From: JAWLHU01 sp041690255
Lineage (GTDB): Bacteria > Bacillota > Sulfobacillia > Symbiobacteriales > Symbiobacteriaceae
NCBI GenBank assembly: GCA_041690255.1
Contig: JAWLHU010000011.1
Location: 1 to 64,000 of the forward strand
Reading direction: 5' to 3'
Length of the DNA stretch: 64,000 nucleotides
Position 1 is the stretch's first letter, and the number at the start of each line of letters is the position of its first letter. Below the pieces are notes generated by a model. It searched no databases and was not told where the DNA came from. It saw nothing but the letters and a program-made list of their open reading frames with translations. The position numbers and the translations under genes are program-made. Below, piece by piece: positions 51,727 to 60,718 of this stretch.

Positions 51727-51755
51727 TTGCCCTTGCTGTGGGTTCGTGGTACATA
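51727..51755 (+). promoter_or_regulatory. Promoter of nagA-nagB
   Basis: TTGCCC at 51727-51732 and TACATA at 51750-51755 with a 17-bp spacer. The predicted start of transcription falls at about 51762, inside the operator next to it. Confidence 0.6.
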
Positions 51756-51756
51756 T

Positions 51757-51772
51757 AGTGGTATAGACAAGT
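51757..51772 (+). promoter_or_regulatory. DasR/NagR (YvoA)-type operator before nagA
   Basis: AGTGGTATAGACAAGT closely fits the 16-bp dre-type consensus of GntR-family amino-sugar repressors (A-G/C-TGGT-x-TA-GAC-x-A-G/C-T), with imperfect dyad symmetry. It lies right after the -10 box and covers the transcription start, as expected for repression relieved by an amino-sugar phosphate. The regulator gene is not in this window. Confidence 0.75.
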
Positions 51773-51806
51773 TAACGTCGTTTCCACAAAAAGGTTGGTG
51801 TAGACG

Positions 51807-52967
51807 ATGAATTACTGGTTGGAAGGGCCGGTCATTCTGCCCGACAGGCTGCTGCCACACGGCTTGGTGGCATACCGGGGCAGCCAGATCACAGGGGTAT
51901 GGGACCTGGAGCGGGAATCAGGGCCGGACCGTGACCCGGTGCAGACCGTGCGCATGGGGTCCGGCTATATCGCCCCGGGCTTCATTGACCTGCACGTGCA
52001 TGGCGGCGGTGGCGCAGACTTTATGGACGGGGACCCCGAGGCGGTCGTGGCGATTACAACGACCCACGCAGCGCACGGGACGACCGGTCTGCTGGCCACC
52101 ACCCTGACCGCGCCCGAGGCGGAGCTAATCCGGGCCTTTCGAGCGGTGAAGGCGGCCCCTCGACAGGGCGCTCGGGTGCTGGGCTTCCATGTGGAGGGGC
52201 CGTTCATCAACCCGAAGATGAAGGGCGCCCAGGATGAGCGCTACATCCGCCGGGCCTCCGCGGCCGAGATCGACCGCTGGTTGGCCGAGGGCGATGAGAA
52301 GGACCGCTGGCATGTCACCCTGGCGCCGGAGATGGACGGGGCCCTGGCCGCCATCCGCCATATGGTCTCTCGGGGGATGATCGTCAGCGCCGGCCACACT
52401 GACTGCACGTATGCCCAGCTCAAAGAGGCGGCAGAGGGAGGCTTGGCCCACGCGACCCACCTCTTCAACGCCATGCGGGGACTGCACCACCGGGAGCCCG
52501 GTACCGTGGGCGGGGCGCTCAGCCTGGCGGGCCTGACCATCGAGCTGATCGCCGACGCGGTCCATGTGCACCCGGCGTCGCTGGGTGTGGCGGTTGCCGC
52601 CCGGGGCCCGGAGGCCACCCTGCTGGTCACCGACGCTATGCGGGCGGCCGGCCTTGGCGATGGCGAATACCACCTGGGGGAGCTGCTCGCCCGGGTCAGG
52701 AACGGCGAAGCCCGCCTGGCCGATGGCACCTTGGCGGGCTCGGTTCTCACCATGGAGACAGCGGTTCGCAACATGGTGGAGCTGGTCGGGATCGATCTGC
52801 CGACCGCTGTGGCGATGGCCTCGCTGCACCCGGCCCGGCGCCACCGGCTGGACGGGCAGAAGGGCTCCATCGCCCCGGGCAAAGATGCCGATCTCCTGCT
52901 CCTTGACGCTTCACTCAACGTCCTGACCACCATCGTGGAGGGCAAAATCGCCTTTGACCGGAGGTAG
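51807..52967 (+). CDS. nagA: N-acetylglucosamine-6-phosphate deacetylase
   Basis: 386 residues, normal length. Metal and substrate motifs of the amidohydrolase fold are in order: FIDLHVHGGGG, GFHVEGPFINPKMKGAQ, SAGHTDC, HATHLFNAMRGLHHREPG, DAVHVHP and VTDAMRAAG, ending in PGKDADLLLLD. It removes the acetyl group from GlcNAc-6-phosphate, giving glucosamine-6-phosphate for the next enzyme. It is controlled by the operator at 51757 and co-transcribed with nagB ten bases downstream. Confidence 0.95.
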   Translation: MNYWLEGPVILPDRLLPHGLVAYRGSQITGVWDLERESGPDRDPVQTVRMGSGYIAPGFIDLHVHGGGGADFMDGDPEAVVAITTTHAAHGTTGLLATTLTAPEAELIRAFRAVKAAPRQGARVLGFHVEGPFINPKMKGAQDERYIRRASAAEIDRWLAEGDEKDRWHVTLAPEMDGALAAIRHMVSRGMIVSAGHTDCTYAQLKEAAEGGLAHATHLFNAMRGLHHREPGTVGGALSLAGLTIELIADAVHVHPASLGVAVAARGPEATLLVTDAMRAAGLGDGEYHLGELLARVRNGEARLADGTLAGSVLTMETAVRNMVELVGIDLPTAVAMASLHPARRHRLDGQKGSIAPGKDADLLLLDASLNVLTTIVEGKIAFDRR

Positions 52968-52977
52968 ACACAGCGCA

Positions 52978-53697
52978 ATGAACGTCGAAATCTACGCAGA
53001 CTACACAGCACTCTCTGAACGGGCGGCCGAGATTCTGGCGGAGTTGGTGCAGCAGAAGCCGAACGCCGTCCTGGGCCTTCCCACCGGCTCCACCCCAGAG
53101 GGGTTCTATGCTGCCGTGGTAAGGATGGGCCTATCCCTCTCGCAGGTCCGCTCCTTCAACCTCGACGAGTACGTGGGCCTGCCCCGGACGCATGAGCAGA
53201 GCTACTACACCTTCATGGATCAGCACTTCTATCAACATGTCGATATTCCGCTGGAGAACCGATACATTCTCGATGGCACGAGCCCTGACCCGGAGGAGGA
53301 GTGCCGCCGCTATGAGGAGGCGATCGCTGCCGCCGGCGGCATGGACCTGGTGATCCTCGGGATCGGGCTGAACGGTCATATCGGCTTCAACGAGCCCGGC
53401 GCCGCATGGGACGCCCGGACCCGGAAGGTGGCACTGGCCGAGAGGACAAGGCAGGCCAACGCCCGCCACTTTGAGAGGCCGGAACTGGTGCCAGAGCATG
53501 CGCTGACCATGGGGATTGGGACGATCCTCGAGGCGAAACGGGTCCTGGTGCTCGCCTCGGGAGAGGCGAAGGCGGCGATTGTGAGGGAGATGGTGAAGGG
53601 GGTTCCCGGGGTCGGAGTCCCCGCTACCGCACTGCAGCGACACCCGCAGGTCACGGTACTGCTGGATAAGTCAGCGGCAGCCCTCCTATCCCGGTAA
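52978..53697 (+). CDS. nagB: Glucosamine-6-phosphate deaminase
   Basis: 239 residues, close to the Bacillus-type length. VLGLPTGSTPEGFY, FNLDEYVGL, GIGLNGHIGFNEPG and the ALTMGIGTI segment identify NagB. It converts glucosamine-6-phosphate to fructose-6-phosphate and ammonia, completing the NagA-NagB route from cell-wall or chitin sugar. GGAGG lies twelve bases before the ATG. A strong terminator follows. Confidence 0.95.
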   Translation: MNVEIYADYTALSERAAEILAELVQQKPNAVLGLPTGSTPEGFYAAVVRMGLSLSQVRSFNLDEYVGLPRTHEQSYYTFMDQHFYQHVDIPLENRYILDGTSPDPEEECRRYEEAIAAAGGMDLVILGIGLNGHIGFNEPGAAWDARTRKVALAERTRQANARHFERPELVPEHALTMGIGTILEAKRVLVLASGEAKAAIVREMVKGVPGVGVPATALQRHPQVTVLLDKSAAALLSR

Positions 53698-53708
53698 GAG
53701 ATACTTAT

Positions 53709-53737
53709 GGGGCCGATTCCGAAACGGAATCGGCCCC
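53709..53737 (+). terminator. Terminator after nagB
   Basis: A perfect 13-bp stem GGGGCCGATTCCG / CGGAATCGGCCCC with AAA loop, then TGTATT. Confidence 0.85.
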
Positions 53738-53847
53738 TGTATTGACTGCATCTGTTAACAGGACTAACATTAGGTCTCGAAGGACGTTTCGTTCTCATGA
53801 TCACAAAGTATACGTCGTAGCCATTTATGAGAAGAGGTGTCAGCATC

Positions 53848-54066
53848 ATGGACCGCCGCACCATTCCGGTGGGCTGGGAGCATGAGGTTCCGGTGGAAGA
53901 GGTGGAGATGTTCCGGGAGCAGAACGGCGTGCAGTTGGAGCATCACTTTGGGACTCCAGCCTGCAATCTGACCGACAGCGAAGTGGCCAGATACATGGTG
54001 AAGATCAGTCATCCATCGCCGCGGTATCTCAAGGCCGGTTTCGTGGATCTCTGCTGTGCTCGGTAA
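53848..54066 (+). CDS. Small protein of unknown function
   Basis: 72 residues, starting MDRRTIPVGWEHEVPVEEVEM and ending FVDLCCAR. Acidic centre, no membrane helix. ATG 53848 is eight bases after GAGGTG, which is better than the in-frame ATG 53827. The terminator follows directly. I recognise no family, but a proper ribosome binding site, codon use and terminator support a real gene. Confidence 0.65.
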   Translation: MDRRTIPVGWEHEVPVEEVEMFREQNGVQLEHHFGTPACNLTDSEVARYMVKISHPSPRYLKAGFVDLCCAR

Positions 54067-54077
54067 CTGGACATAGG

Positions 54078-54112
54078 AAAAAGCGAGACCGCTCCCACAC
54101 GGGGCGGTCTCG
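54078..54112. terminator. Bidirectional terminator
   Basis: The stem CGAGACCGC.CCC / GGGGCGGTCTCG (54084-54096 with 54101-54112) stands between convergent genes. On the minus strand it is followed by TTTTT, so it is best suited to the GNAT gene on that strand. Confidence 0.85.
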
Positions 54113-54118
54113 TCTCCC

Positions 54119-54937
54119 TTATCGGCTCCAGCGCATCTCCCACTGCGCCCGCGGTTCGGAGCATCCCAGGCTGGTCAGGACCCGGTGCAGGGGGCTTCCC
54201 TCCGGCTCGTTCACGACGCTGACAGGGAGGCCGGGGCAGCGGTGGGCCAGGCCCTGAACCAGTTGCCGCATCTCGGCTTCTCCGCCGGCGCCATCGAGGA
54301 TACGGACGCGATCCTCACCGGCCTGATAGAGCAGGTATCCGGTTGGCGCCAGGTCCGGCCCCGTGCAGAGCGCCTGCGTCGACTCGGGCATGGAGACCCG
54401 CATGGATTGGGGCTCCCGCTGCCAGATAGGGGGATGCTCCCCGTGCAATAGGCCGCTGTATAGCAGCATCTGCTCCGGCTCTGCCGTTCGGAGTTCCACC
54501 TGCTCGGCGGGGCTGGGCAGCCGTCCCTGCAGAATCGAGAGGCGGCGGGTCACCTGGAAGCCTGCTCCGGCGTATACCTTCTGTGCCCAGTTCTCCACCA
54601 GGACCTCTAGCTGAACGCTCTGTAGCCCCTCATCGGTCATGAGCCTGACGTGGTCGCTGAAGAGTTGGCGGGCAAGGCCCATCCCTCTGTAGTCCGGTGT
54701 AATGCCGAAGCCGCCAACCCATCCTCTGGTGCCTCGCACCCCCAAAAAGGAGAAGCCGGCGGGCTGATCGCCATCCATGAGAATAAGCGAGCGGGACAAG
54801 TCAAAGCTGCCGGCCTTCACCCAGTGGGAGAATTCCTCTTCGGTGAAGTGGATTGGCAAAAAGTAGCCGGTGTAGCCCAGGTTCCACGCATGAGTCAGAG
54901 CTGCCATACCCAGTTCGCTGCCACGGCGCAACTCCAA
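54119..54937 (-). CDS. GNAT acetyltransferase
   Basis: 272 residues. The N-terminal GNAT domain starts with RRGSELGMAALTHAWNLGYTGYF and has GGFGITPDYRGMGLARQLFSDHV, the acetyl-CoA loop, then VENWAQKVYAGAGFQ. A second, degenerate domain of 120 residues follows. Substrate unknown. TTG 54937 is chosen because GGAGG lies seven bases upstream and the homologous start lies here; the longer frame overlaps the divergent ABC permease gene. Confidence 0.82.
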   Translation of the reverse strand: MELRRGSELGMAALTHAWNLGYTGYFLPIHFTEEEFSHWVKAGSFDLSRSLILMDGDQPAGFSFLGVRGTRGWVGGFGITPDYRGMGLARQLFSDHVRLMTDEGLQSVQLEVLVENWAQKVYAGAGFQVTRRLSILQGRLPSPAEQVELRTAEPEQMLLYSGLLHGEHPPIWQREPQSMRVSMPESTQALCTGPDLAPTGYLLYQAGEDRVRILDGAGGEAEMRQLVQGLAHRCPGLPVSVVNEPEGSPLHRVLTSLGCSEPRAQWEMRWSR

Positions 54938-55064
54938 TTGGCTCCCTCCCTCCGGTCGTTTCCATGAGGTACGGTTCTGGTTGGGGCGCTTCTTTCCCTC
55001 CTGGGTGAGCCACCAACTTTCGGGGCAAGCTATGGGCGAGTTCGCCAGGAGAGGAAGCGACCAC

Positions 55065-56228
55065 GTGGAGGTACTGCGAAATCTGTACCGGCGCCGTACC
55101 CGGACGGTCCTGACCGTTCTGGGCATTGCCGTGGGCATCTTTGCCTTTACGGTCATGGGTGCCATGGCAGAGAAATTCAACCGGATCATTCATGGAGGCG
55201 AGGCCTACTTCCAGCGGCGCATTGCGGTCCATTCGACCGGTGGGCTGCTCCGCCTGAATCTGCTGAGGCCTGTCGATATCGACATAATGCGAAGCACGCC
55301 CGGAATTCGCCATGTGGAGACACAGGTGATGCTCGCATTGGATGAGACCGCCGGTTTCGAACTAGCCCCCCGCTTCCTGGTCGGCATCGATCTGCCGAAC
55401 TTCGCCAGGGCCCAGTTGTTGGGCGGCGAGGCAGCCCGGCTGCACCTGCAGCGGGGGACCTGGTGGCAGCCGGGAGAGGAGGGGGTGGCGGTGCTGGGCA
55501 GCGCCGTCGCCCGGAAGATGAAGTTGGACGTGGGCGATTTCCTGGAGGCGCGGGGCAGGAAATTCCGGGTGATGGGGGTCTTGCAGGAGACGCTCTCCCT
55601 GCCTGACGGTTGGGCCTTGGTCCCGGAAGATGAGGCCCGGGCTCTCCTGCTGGAGAGTTCCCCTCTGCTGCGCGCTCTCGCCCTGGAGCGGTTCTGGACG
55701 AACGCCTATGCCCTGATCGATCCCACCGATGGCAACCGGTTGACCGATCAACTGGCCCACAGCCTGCAGCGGGGCTACCTGCTCCACTCCCCGGAGCAAC
55801 TGGCCAAGGCGACCGACCAGGCGTCCACCCTGCTGAACACGGCGATCATGGGCTCAGGGGCGATCGCTGTGATCGTGGGGGCGCTGTCGGTGATCAACAC
55901 CATGTTTATCGCCGTGGGGGAGCGGACCCGGGAGATCGGCATTAAGAAAGCGATCGGAGCCACTCGCTGGGATATCCTCCGGGAGTTCCTCGGCGAATCA
56001 AGTCTGATCGGGTTGATGGGCGGCCTGCTCGGCGTGGTGCTGGGGGCTGTGCTGACCAGCAGCATGAACCGCTGGGCGGCGGGGCAGGGCACGCCGGTCT
56101 TCCTTCTGACGGACCGGCTGGTCGTGGCAGCGATGGGCTTTGCCATGCTGCTCGGCGCCCTGGCTGGCCTGCTGCCCGCCCTGCGGGCCGCCCGCATGGA
56201 TCCGGTCCAATCGCTGCGAGAGTTGTAG
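55065..56228 (+). CDS. MacB/FtsX-type ABC transporter permease
   Basis: 387 residues. One N-terminal membrane helix (VLTVLGIAVGIFAFTVMGA), an extracytoplasmic MacB-like periplasmic-core domain (about 50-260) and three C-terminal helices with GERTREIGIKKAIGATRWDI and LLPALRAARMDPVQSLREL, the family's hallmark. Such permeases move or release envelope-associated substrates such as peptides, lipoproteins or antibiotics. GTG 55065 follows AGGAGAGG. The ATPase gene comes twelve bases later. Confidence 0.9.
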   Translation: MEVLRNLYRRRTRTVLTVLGIAVGIFAFTVMGAMAEKFNRIIHGGEAYFQRRIAVHSTGGLLRLNLLRPVDIDIMRSTPGIRHVETQVMLALDETAGFELAPRFLVGIDLPNFARAQLLGGEAARLHLQRGTWWQPGEEGVAVLGSAVARKMKLDVGDFLEARGRKFRVMGVLQETLSLPDGWALVPEDEARALLLESSPLLRALALERFWTNAYALIDPTDGNRLTDQLAHSLQRGYLLHSPEQLAKATDQASTLLNTAIMGSGAIAVIVGALSVINTMFIAVGERTREIGIKKAIGATRWDILREFLGESSLIGLMGGLLGVVLGAVLTSSMNRWAAGQGTPVFLLTDRLVVAAMGFAMLLGALAGLLPALRAARMDPVQSLREL

Positions 56229-56240
56229 GGGGGCGGGCAG

Positions 56241-56906
56241 ATGTTGGTTGAAGCCGAGGAGTTGGTGAAGGTCTATCCCATGGGCGTCCGTGCCCTGAAC
56301 GGCGCCAGCCTGGCGATCGGGCGGGGGGAACTGGTGGGGATCATGGGCCGGTCGGGCAGCGGCAAGTCGACGCTGATGCAGATCCTGGGCTGCCTTGACC
56401 GCCCGACCGCGGGCCAGGTCCGGCTGGACGGCATCGAGGTGACCCGCCTGGCCGACCGGGCCCTGCCGGCCGTCCGGCTGCGGAAGCTGGGCTTTGTCTT
56501 TCAGGCGCACAACCTGATCCCGACCCTTACCGCCCTGGAGAACGTGGCGTTGCCGCTCCGCTACCTGCGACTCCGGCCGGCCGAGCGACTGGCGCGGGCC
56601 CGGGGGATGCTGGAGACAGTGGGGCTGGCCGACCGGCTCCACCACTTGCCCAGCCAGTTGTCAGGCGGCCAGCAGCAGCGGGTGGCGATCGCCAGGGCGC
56701 TGGTCAACGACCCGGCCCTGATCCTGGCTGACGAGCCAACCGGCGCCCTGGACACGCAGACTGCTCGCCAGTTACTGTCGCTGATGCGCCGCTTGGTGGC
56801 TGAGCGAGGGCAGACCTTTCTGGTGGTGACCCACGATCCCGTGGTGGGGCAGGCTTGTGACCGCATCTATGAAATGGAGGATGGACGGATCACATCGACC
56901 GGATGA
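56241..56906 (+). CDS. MacB/LolD-type ABC transporter ATPase
   Basis: 221 residues. Walker A MGRSGSGKST, Q-loop VFQAHNLIPTLTALENV, signature LSGGQQQRVAIARAL, Walker B LILADEPTGALD and H-loop VVTHDP are intact. It is the partner of the permease at 55065-56228. A T-rich terminator closes the operon. Confidence 0.93.
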   Translation: MLVEAEELVKVYPMGVRALNGASLAIGRGELVGIMGRSGSGKSTLMQILGCLDRPTAGQVRLDGIEVTRLADRALPAVRLRKLGFVFQAHNLIPTLTALENVALPLRYLRLRPAERLARARGMLETVGLADRLHHLPSQLSGGQQQRVAIARALVNDPALILADEPTGALDTQTARQLLSLMRRLVAERGQTFLVVTHDPVVGQACDRIYEMEDGRITSTG

Positions 56907-56927
56907 ATGGATGAATGGGCGATCGGA

Positions 56928-56957
56928 TGGGCCCTGGTCAACCAGGGTCCCTTTTTC
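56928..56957 (+). terminator. Terminator of the MacB-type operon
   Basis: The stem GGG.CCTGGT / ACCAGG.CCC with short loop CA is followed by TTTTT. Confidence 0.85.
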
Positions 56958-57006
56958 ACGCTTTTATGACGGTTAACGTAACCATAGAGGTAGGGAGGTC
57001 ATGCCC

Positions 57007-58479
57007 GTGCGACATGTATGGCAGATCATTTCGGTCCTGCTCCTCCTGATCCTTATGGGCGCACCGCCATTCTCTCCGGCGCTGGCTGAGAGCTCACCCC
57101 CCGCCCCGGTGCGGCTTCATGGCGCTCCAGGTAGCTGGTACGCCGGGGCTGTTCCGCCGAACTTCGACCCGGCCAAGCCGGTCCTGGTCTTCGTCCATGG
57201 AAAGGGCGGATCTGCGACCAGTTGGTGGGGCGAGACGGCCTATCATGGCCCGAACGATATGTATGCGCACGCTTACAACGCCGGCTATCGCACAGCGTTT
57301 GTTGATCTCTACCCGGAGGGGGATATGTGGGCCAACGGCCACCTGCTGGCGCAGGAGTTGGTCGCGACAACAGACCACTTCGGGGTAGAGAAGGTGGTAA
57401 TCATCGCCCACTCCAAGGGCGGTGTCGATGTGAACGCCGCTGTCACTTTTTTCGGCGCCGCTTCGATGATCGAAATGGTGATCACCCTTGGCTCACCCCA
57501 CTGGGGAACACCGCTGGCAGACCTGGTATACTCCACCTGGACCTGGTGGTTGGCGGTGATCCTGGGGCAGCAGAGCGATGCTGCCTATGTCATGCAGACA
57601 GGCTATATGGCCTGGTTCCGCTCCATGGCCGACGCTGAGCCCGCCGGCGTTCCCTACCTTACCGTAGGCGGGACGAAGTGCGGGCCGTTCCTGAGCGCCC
57701 TCTGGTGGGGCTGCGTCTACCTGTCGGGGCAGGACGACGGCCTCGTCCCGATCGCTTCCACCCGGAAGCCGGGGGCGCAGGTGCTGGTCGAGAGCGCCTG
57801 GGATCACGACGAGATCCGAATGGGCAGCCGGGTCTGGGGGCCGATCGCTTCGGTTCTCCAGTCCGGCGGGGCGCCGAGCCGGGCGGCTGCCGAAGGGGGG
57901 GCAGGGGCGTTAGGGAACATGCTCCTGCGGGGCGGCGAGGTAACCGGGGTGACGATGGGGGAGCCCTTCCCCCTGGAGTCCGGGGTCCAGGGGGCAAGCA
58001 TCACCTTCGTAGCCTCGAGCCCTGAGTTCAAGGCCACACTCATCTCGCCGGATGGGGTCAGGCACGAAGTCTCGATGGCAGCGCAGGCCGATGGGTTCCT
58101 GCCCGGGGCCTGGGCCGGGAGCGTGGAGCTAAAACTGCCGGCCCCCGGCCAGTGGCAGCTACAGGTGAGCGCCCCCGAGCGGACCGGCTACCTGATGATC
58201 GCCAGCCTGGAGAGCGACCTGCGGGCCTCCCTGGAGTTGGGCGGGCAGGTCGCAGCCCCGGGTGAGTCCCTGCCGGTGGCGGTCCGCCTTTCGCAGAAGA
58301 CGGCCACTTTCCAGGTGAGTACCAACGGGGAGCCTCTTCGCCCGGCACTGACCCTGGCGCAGGAGGAGGGGGTGCAGAACCTGAGTATCACCGTGACGGG
58401 CACCCTCCCAGACGGCAGCGCCTTTGAGCGGAACCTGGTGGGCTCTGTCATGGTAATGCCGACCGCGCCCGGGCGCTGA
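57007..58479 (+). CDS. Secreted alpha/beta-hydrolase (lipase or esterase-like)
   Basis: 490 residues. A signal peptide (hydrophobic core SVLLLLILMGA, cleavage after PALA) is followed by a hydrolase domain: VLVFVHGKGGSATSW with the oxyanion HG, the nucleophile elbow AHSKGG, an Asp in SGQDDGLVP and a His in AWDHDEIRM. It resembles PGAP1/DUF676-type lipases. The C-terminal 190 residues (from about 290) are beta-sandwich-like accessory sequence. GTG 57007 is eight bases after GGGAGG; the ATG at 57001 is only two bases away. An inverted repeat GGTTA-ACG-TAACC at 56971-56983 just upstream could be an operator. Confidence 0.85.
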   Translation: MRHVWQIISVLLLLILMGAPPFSPALAESSPPAPVRLHGAPGSWYAGAVPPNFDPAKPVLVFVHGKGGSATSWWGETAYHGPNDMYAHAYNAGYRTAFVDLYPEGDMWANGHLLAQELVATTDHFGVEKVVIIAHSKGGVDVNAAVTFFGAASMIEMVITLGSPHWGTPLADLVYSTWTWWLAVILGQQSDAAYVMQTGYMAWFRSMADAEPAGVPYLTVGGTKCGPFLSALWWGCVYLSGQDDGLVPIASTRKPGAQVLVESAWDHDEIRMGSRVWGPIASVLQSGGAPSRAAAEGGAGALGNMLLRGGEVTGVTMGEPFPLESGVQGASITFVASSPEFKATLISPDGVRHEVSMAAQADGFLPGAWAGSVELKLPAPGQWQLQVSAPERTGYLMIASLESDLRASLELGGQVAAPGESLPVAVRLSQKTATFQVSTNGEPLRPALTLAQEEGVQNLSITVTGTLPDGSAFERNLVGSVMVMPTAPGR

Positions 58480-58507
58480 CCCAGCCACAGGCGTTTACGT
58501 TTTGGAA

Positions 58508-58672
58508 ATGGGTCCAGTGTCCTCTGGCACCGAGATCACGCAAGCATCCCCCGGATGGTCTGTGTCAGATGCCGGAAAGCCGACTGAAGCCGTCTTCAGC
58601 CCAGACGGTTCGCTGCTGTTCGTGAGTGATCGCGTATCCGGCAAGATTCTCATATGCCGGCTGCGGCCTTGA
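58508..58672 (+). pseudogene. Fragment of a beta-propeller dehydrogenase gene
   Basis: A 54-codon frame ending GKPTEAVFSPDGSLLFVSDR and ILICRLRP. This is the look of the last blade of a PQQ-dependent sugar dehydrogenase or related six-bladed propeller (usually FAPDGSLLVSDDRSG...). No ribosome binding site precedes it and the rest of the gene is absent, so it is a remnant or a chance resemblance. Confidence 0.45.
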
Positions 58673-58680
58673 CATGGTGA

Positions 58681-58720
58681 AGCTCCCCCTCTACTGCCAG
58701 AAGCAGAGAGGGGGAGCTTT
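58681..58720. terminator. Hairpin between convergent genes
   Basis: A perfect 12-bp stem AGCTCCCCCTCT / AGAGGGGGAGCT with a 14-base loop, followed on the plus strand by TTCTTC. Bases 58721-58818 hold nothing recognisable. Confidence 0.75.
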
Positions 58721-58818
58721 CTTCGTGTATATTCTCTACCGAGGCCGGGGCGGGACAGTATACGAACGGATGGTACCAAGAGGGAGCAACGTCAGCGTCG
58801 CATCTAGCTCCGCCCCGT

Positions 58819-60702
58819 CTATGGCTCCTCCTCGTAAACCACCTCGACCTCGGTGAAATCCGAAAACGACTCGTTACCGGCGAAGTCCACCACGTGGAAG
58901 CCGTAGAGGTAGAGCCCCTCGGGGAGCTCGGTGTACCCCAGATTCAGCTCCTCCCAGAGGATGAACTCCTCGCCCTCGTAGTGGCCCGTCTCATCGGTCA
59001 CCGGGTTGTAGAACTCGAAGAGCGGCTTGATCCGGTCGCCGTACTTGAGCTGGATGATCTCCTTCTCGGCCGTATGGGTCTCCTCATCCAGCCCCGGCCA
59101 TGCGCCCACGATCACGTCCTCGTCCGTCTCGTAGTCGTAGAGGACCATCAGGGTGACATCCTCTCCGTTCAGCTCGATGGGAATCGCGTACCGGTCGTAG
59201 GTCTCGCCTTCCTCCTCCAGGTACATCGCCACGTAGTGGCCGTTCAGCGTCACTGCGTAGTCCGTGAACTCGTCGGCGATCTCGCCAGTCTCCGGATCGA
59301 AGTCGACAGCGTTGTCGTAGGAGAGGAGGATGATATCATCCGGCTCTTCCTCGTTGATCATACCGAGGATCGAGTAGACCGCTGCGACTTCATCCGCCTG
59401 GTTTGGGTTGACCTGGACGGCGTAGCTGGTGGAGCGAGTGGCCACCTGCGAAGCGACCGGCGCCTCCGCAATGAACTGGACCGGCTCTGTCTCGGTCAGG
59501 GCGGCGGCGACATAGCGGGAGAGGAAGCCCTGATAGGTCGGGGAGAAGCCCGAGCCAGCGTAGAGCTCCAGGAGGCTCTCCAGCGATTGGGTTCCCTTGT
59601 GCGGGAAGTAGACGCTCAGACCGGTGGCCCGCGGCGTCGCTATGCTGTTCATGTTGTACACGACCGCTTCCTTGACCCGGCTCGCCACGGCTTCCGCCTC
59701 TGCTGGAGCGAGCGAAGCAGCCTTGGTCACCAGGTCGTGCAGGTCGACCAGGTCGGCCTTGCCGCCGTAGGACTCTGCCTGTTGGCGGGCCTCCTGCAAC
59801 GCGCGTACCTCATCCTTCTGATCGATTGCCGGTTCGATGACGGCGAGGAAATCCTGCCAGGCCTCCACCACGGACTGGATCTTGCCCAGGTCGATGACCG
59901 AGAGGGTGATCCACTTGTCGGTCCCGTAGATTTTCGCCTGCTCCTTGAAGTTGTCGGCAATGATCTGACCGAGCCGGTCGCCAGTCATATCGGGCTGATC
60001 GTGCAGCGCCTGAAGCACGGGAGTGAAGTTCCACCCGTGGGCCGGCCCAACCTCCTCGGAGGCGACGAGGTACCGCGCATACGGGCTCAGTGCCGCCCCC
60101 ACCTCGGTGGAGCCCATCAGGCAGGTGTCGAAGCCGATCAGCTCAAACTGCTCACCTGTCCCGGCAAGCGCATCGCCAATCCCCTGGGTGATCCCGGCCA
60201 GGCTGAGGGTGGGGTTCGTCGGGTTGGTCTCATCTCGGCCGTACCCGTAGACCGGGCCGCCGCCGTGGTTCCAGAAGATCAGCCCGTACCGCTCAGCCGG
60301 GTAGTGCTCCATGCCCCAGCGAATGAACTCCTTGAGCGTGTTGGGATCGGCCAGGTCCCGGCGGCCGACGGTGTCGTCGACCAGGCGCAGGAACCCCTTC
60401 TCTACCCGCCAGCGCTGGTTCCGGTCGCCCGAGATGAAGGACGGGGTCCACTTCTTCGTGCCCAGGGTCTCCACCAGAATGTTGACCTGCTCGTTCGAGC
60501 CGACCTTGAGCATTTCGGCCAGATCCCTGGTGGCGGCCCCACCACCGAGTGACTCCAGGTCAGAGCCGTTCATAAAGATGAGGATGGTGTACGAGCCCTT
60601 CGCCGCTGCCGATGCAAGCTGCGGTTGGGAGGCCAGGCTGAGGAGCAGGGTCAGAACAGTGATGACCGCCAGGAGGCCTCGGGGAAAACGAGTCCGTCGC
60701 AT
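58819..60702 (-). CDS. Clostripain-family (C11) cysteine protease
   Basis: 627 residues. A signal peptide (cleavage near ASA, residues about 30-33) precedes the caspase-like fold of family C11. The catalytic dyad is H146 in FWNHGGG and C194 in GFDTCLM. The fold's YGLIFWNHGGG and early ILIFMNGSDLES strands match. Clostripain-type proteases cut after Arg or Lys and are secreted. A C-terminal region of 200 acidic residues ends GLYLYGFHVVDFAGNESF. That same end is encoded by the gene entering the window at 64000, so two paralogs flank this array. Ribosome binding site: GGAGG about ten bases upstream. Confidence 0.92.
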   Translation of the reverse strand: MRRTRFPRGLLAVITVLTLLLSLASQPQLASAAAKGSYTILIFMNGSDLESLGGGAATRDLAEMLKVGSNEQVNILVETLGTKKWTPSFISGDRNQRWRVEKGFLRLVDDTVGRRDLADPNTLKEFIRWGMEHYPAERYGLIFWNHGGGPVYGYGRDETNPTNPTLSLAGITQGIGDALAGTGEQFELIGFDTCLMGSTEVGAALSPYARYLVASEEVGPAHGWNFTPVLQALHDQPDMTGDRLGQIIADNFKEQAKIYGTDKWITLSVIDLGKIQSVVEAWQDFLAVIEPAIDQKDEVRALQEARQQAESYGGKADLVDLHDLVTKAASLAPAEAEAVASRVKEAVVYNMNSIATPRATGLSVYFPHKGTQSLESLLELYAGSGFSPTYQGFLSRYVAAALTETEPVQFIAEAPVASQVATRSTSYAVQVNPNQADEVAAVYSILGMINEEEPDDIILLSYDNAVDFDPETGEIADEFTDYAVTLNGHYVAMYLEEEGETYDRYAIPIELNGEDVTLMVLYDYETDEDVIVGAWPGLDEETHTAEKEIIQLKYGDRIKPLFEFYNPVTDETGHYEGEEFILWEELNLGYTELPEGLYLYGFHVVDFAGNESFSDFTEVEVVYEEEP

Positions 60703-60718
60703 CGTCCTGAAACGCCTC

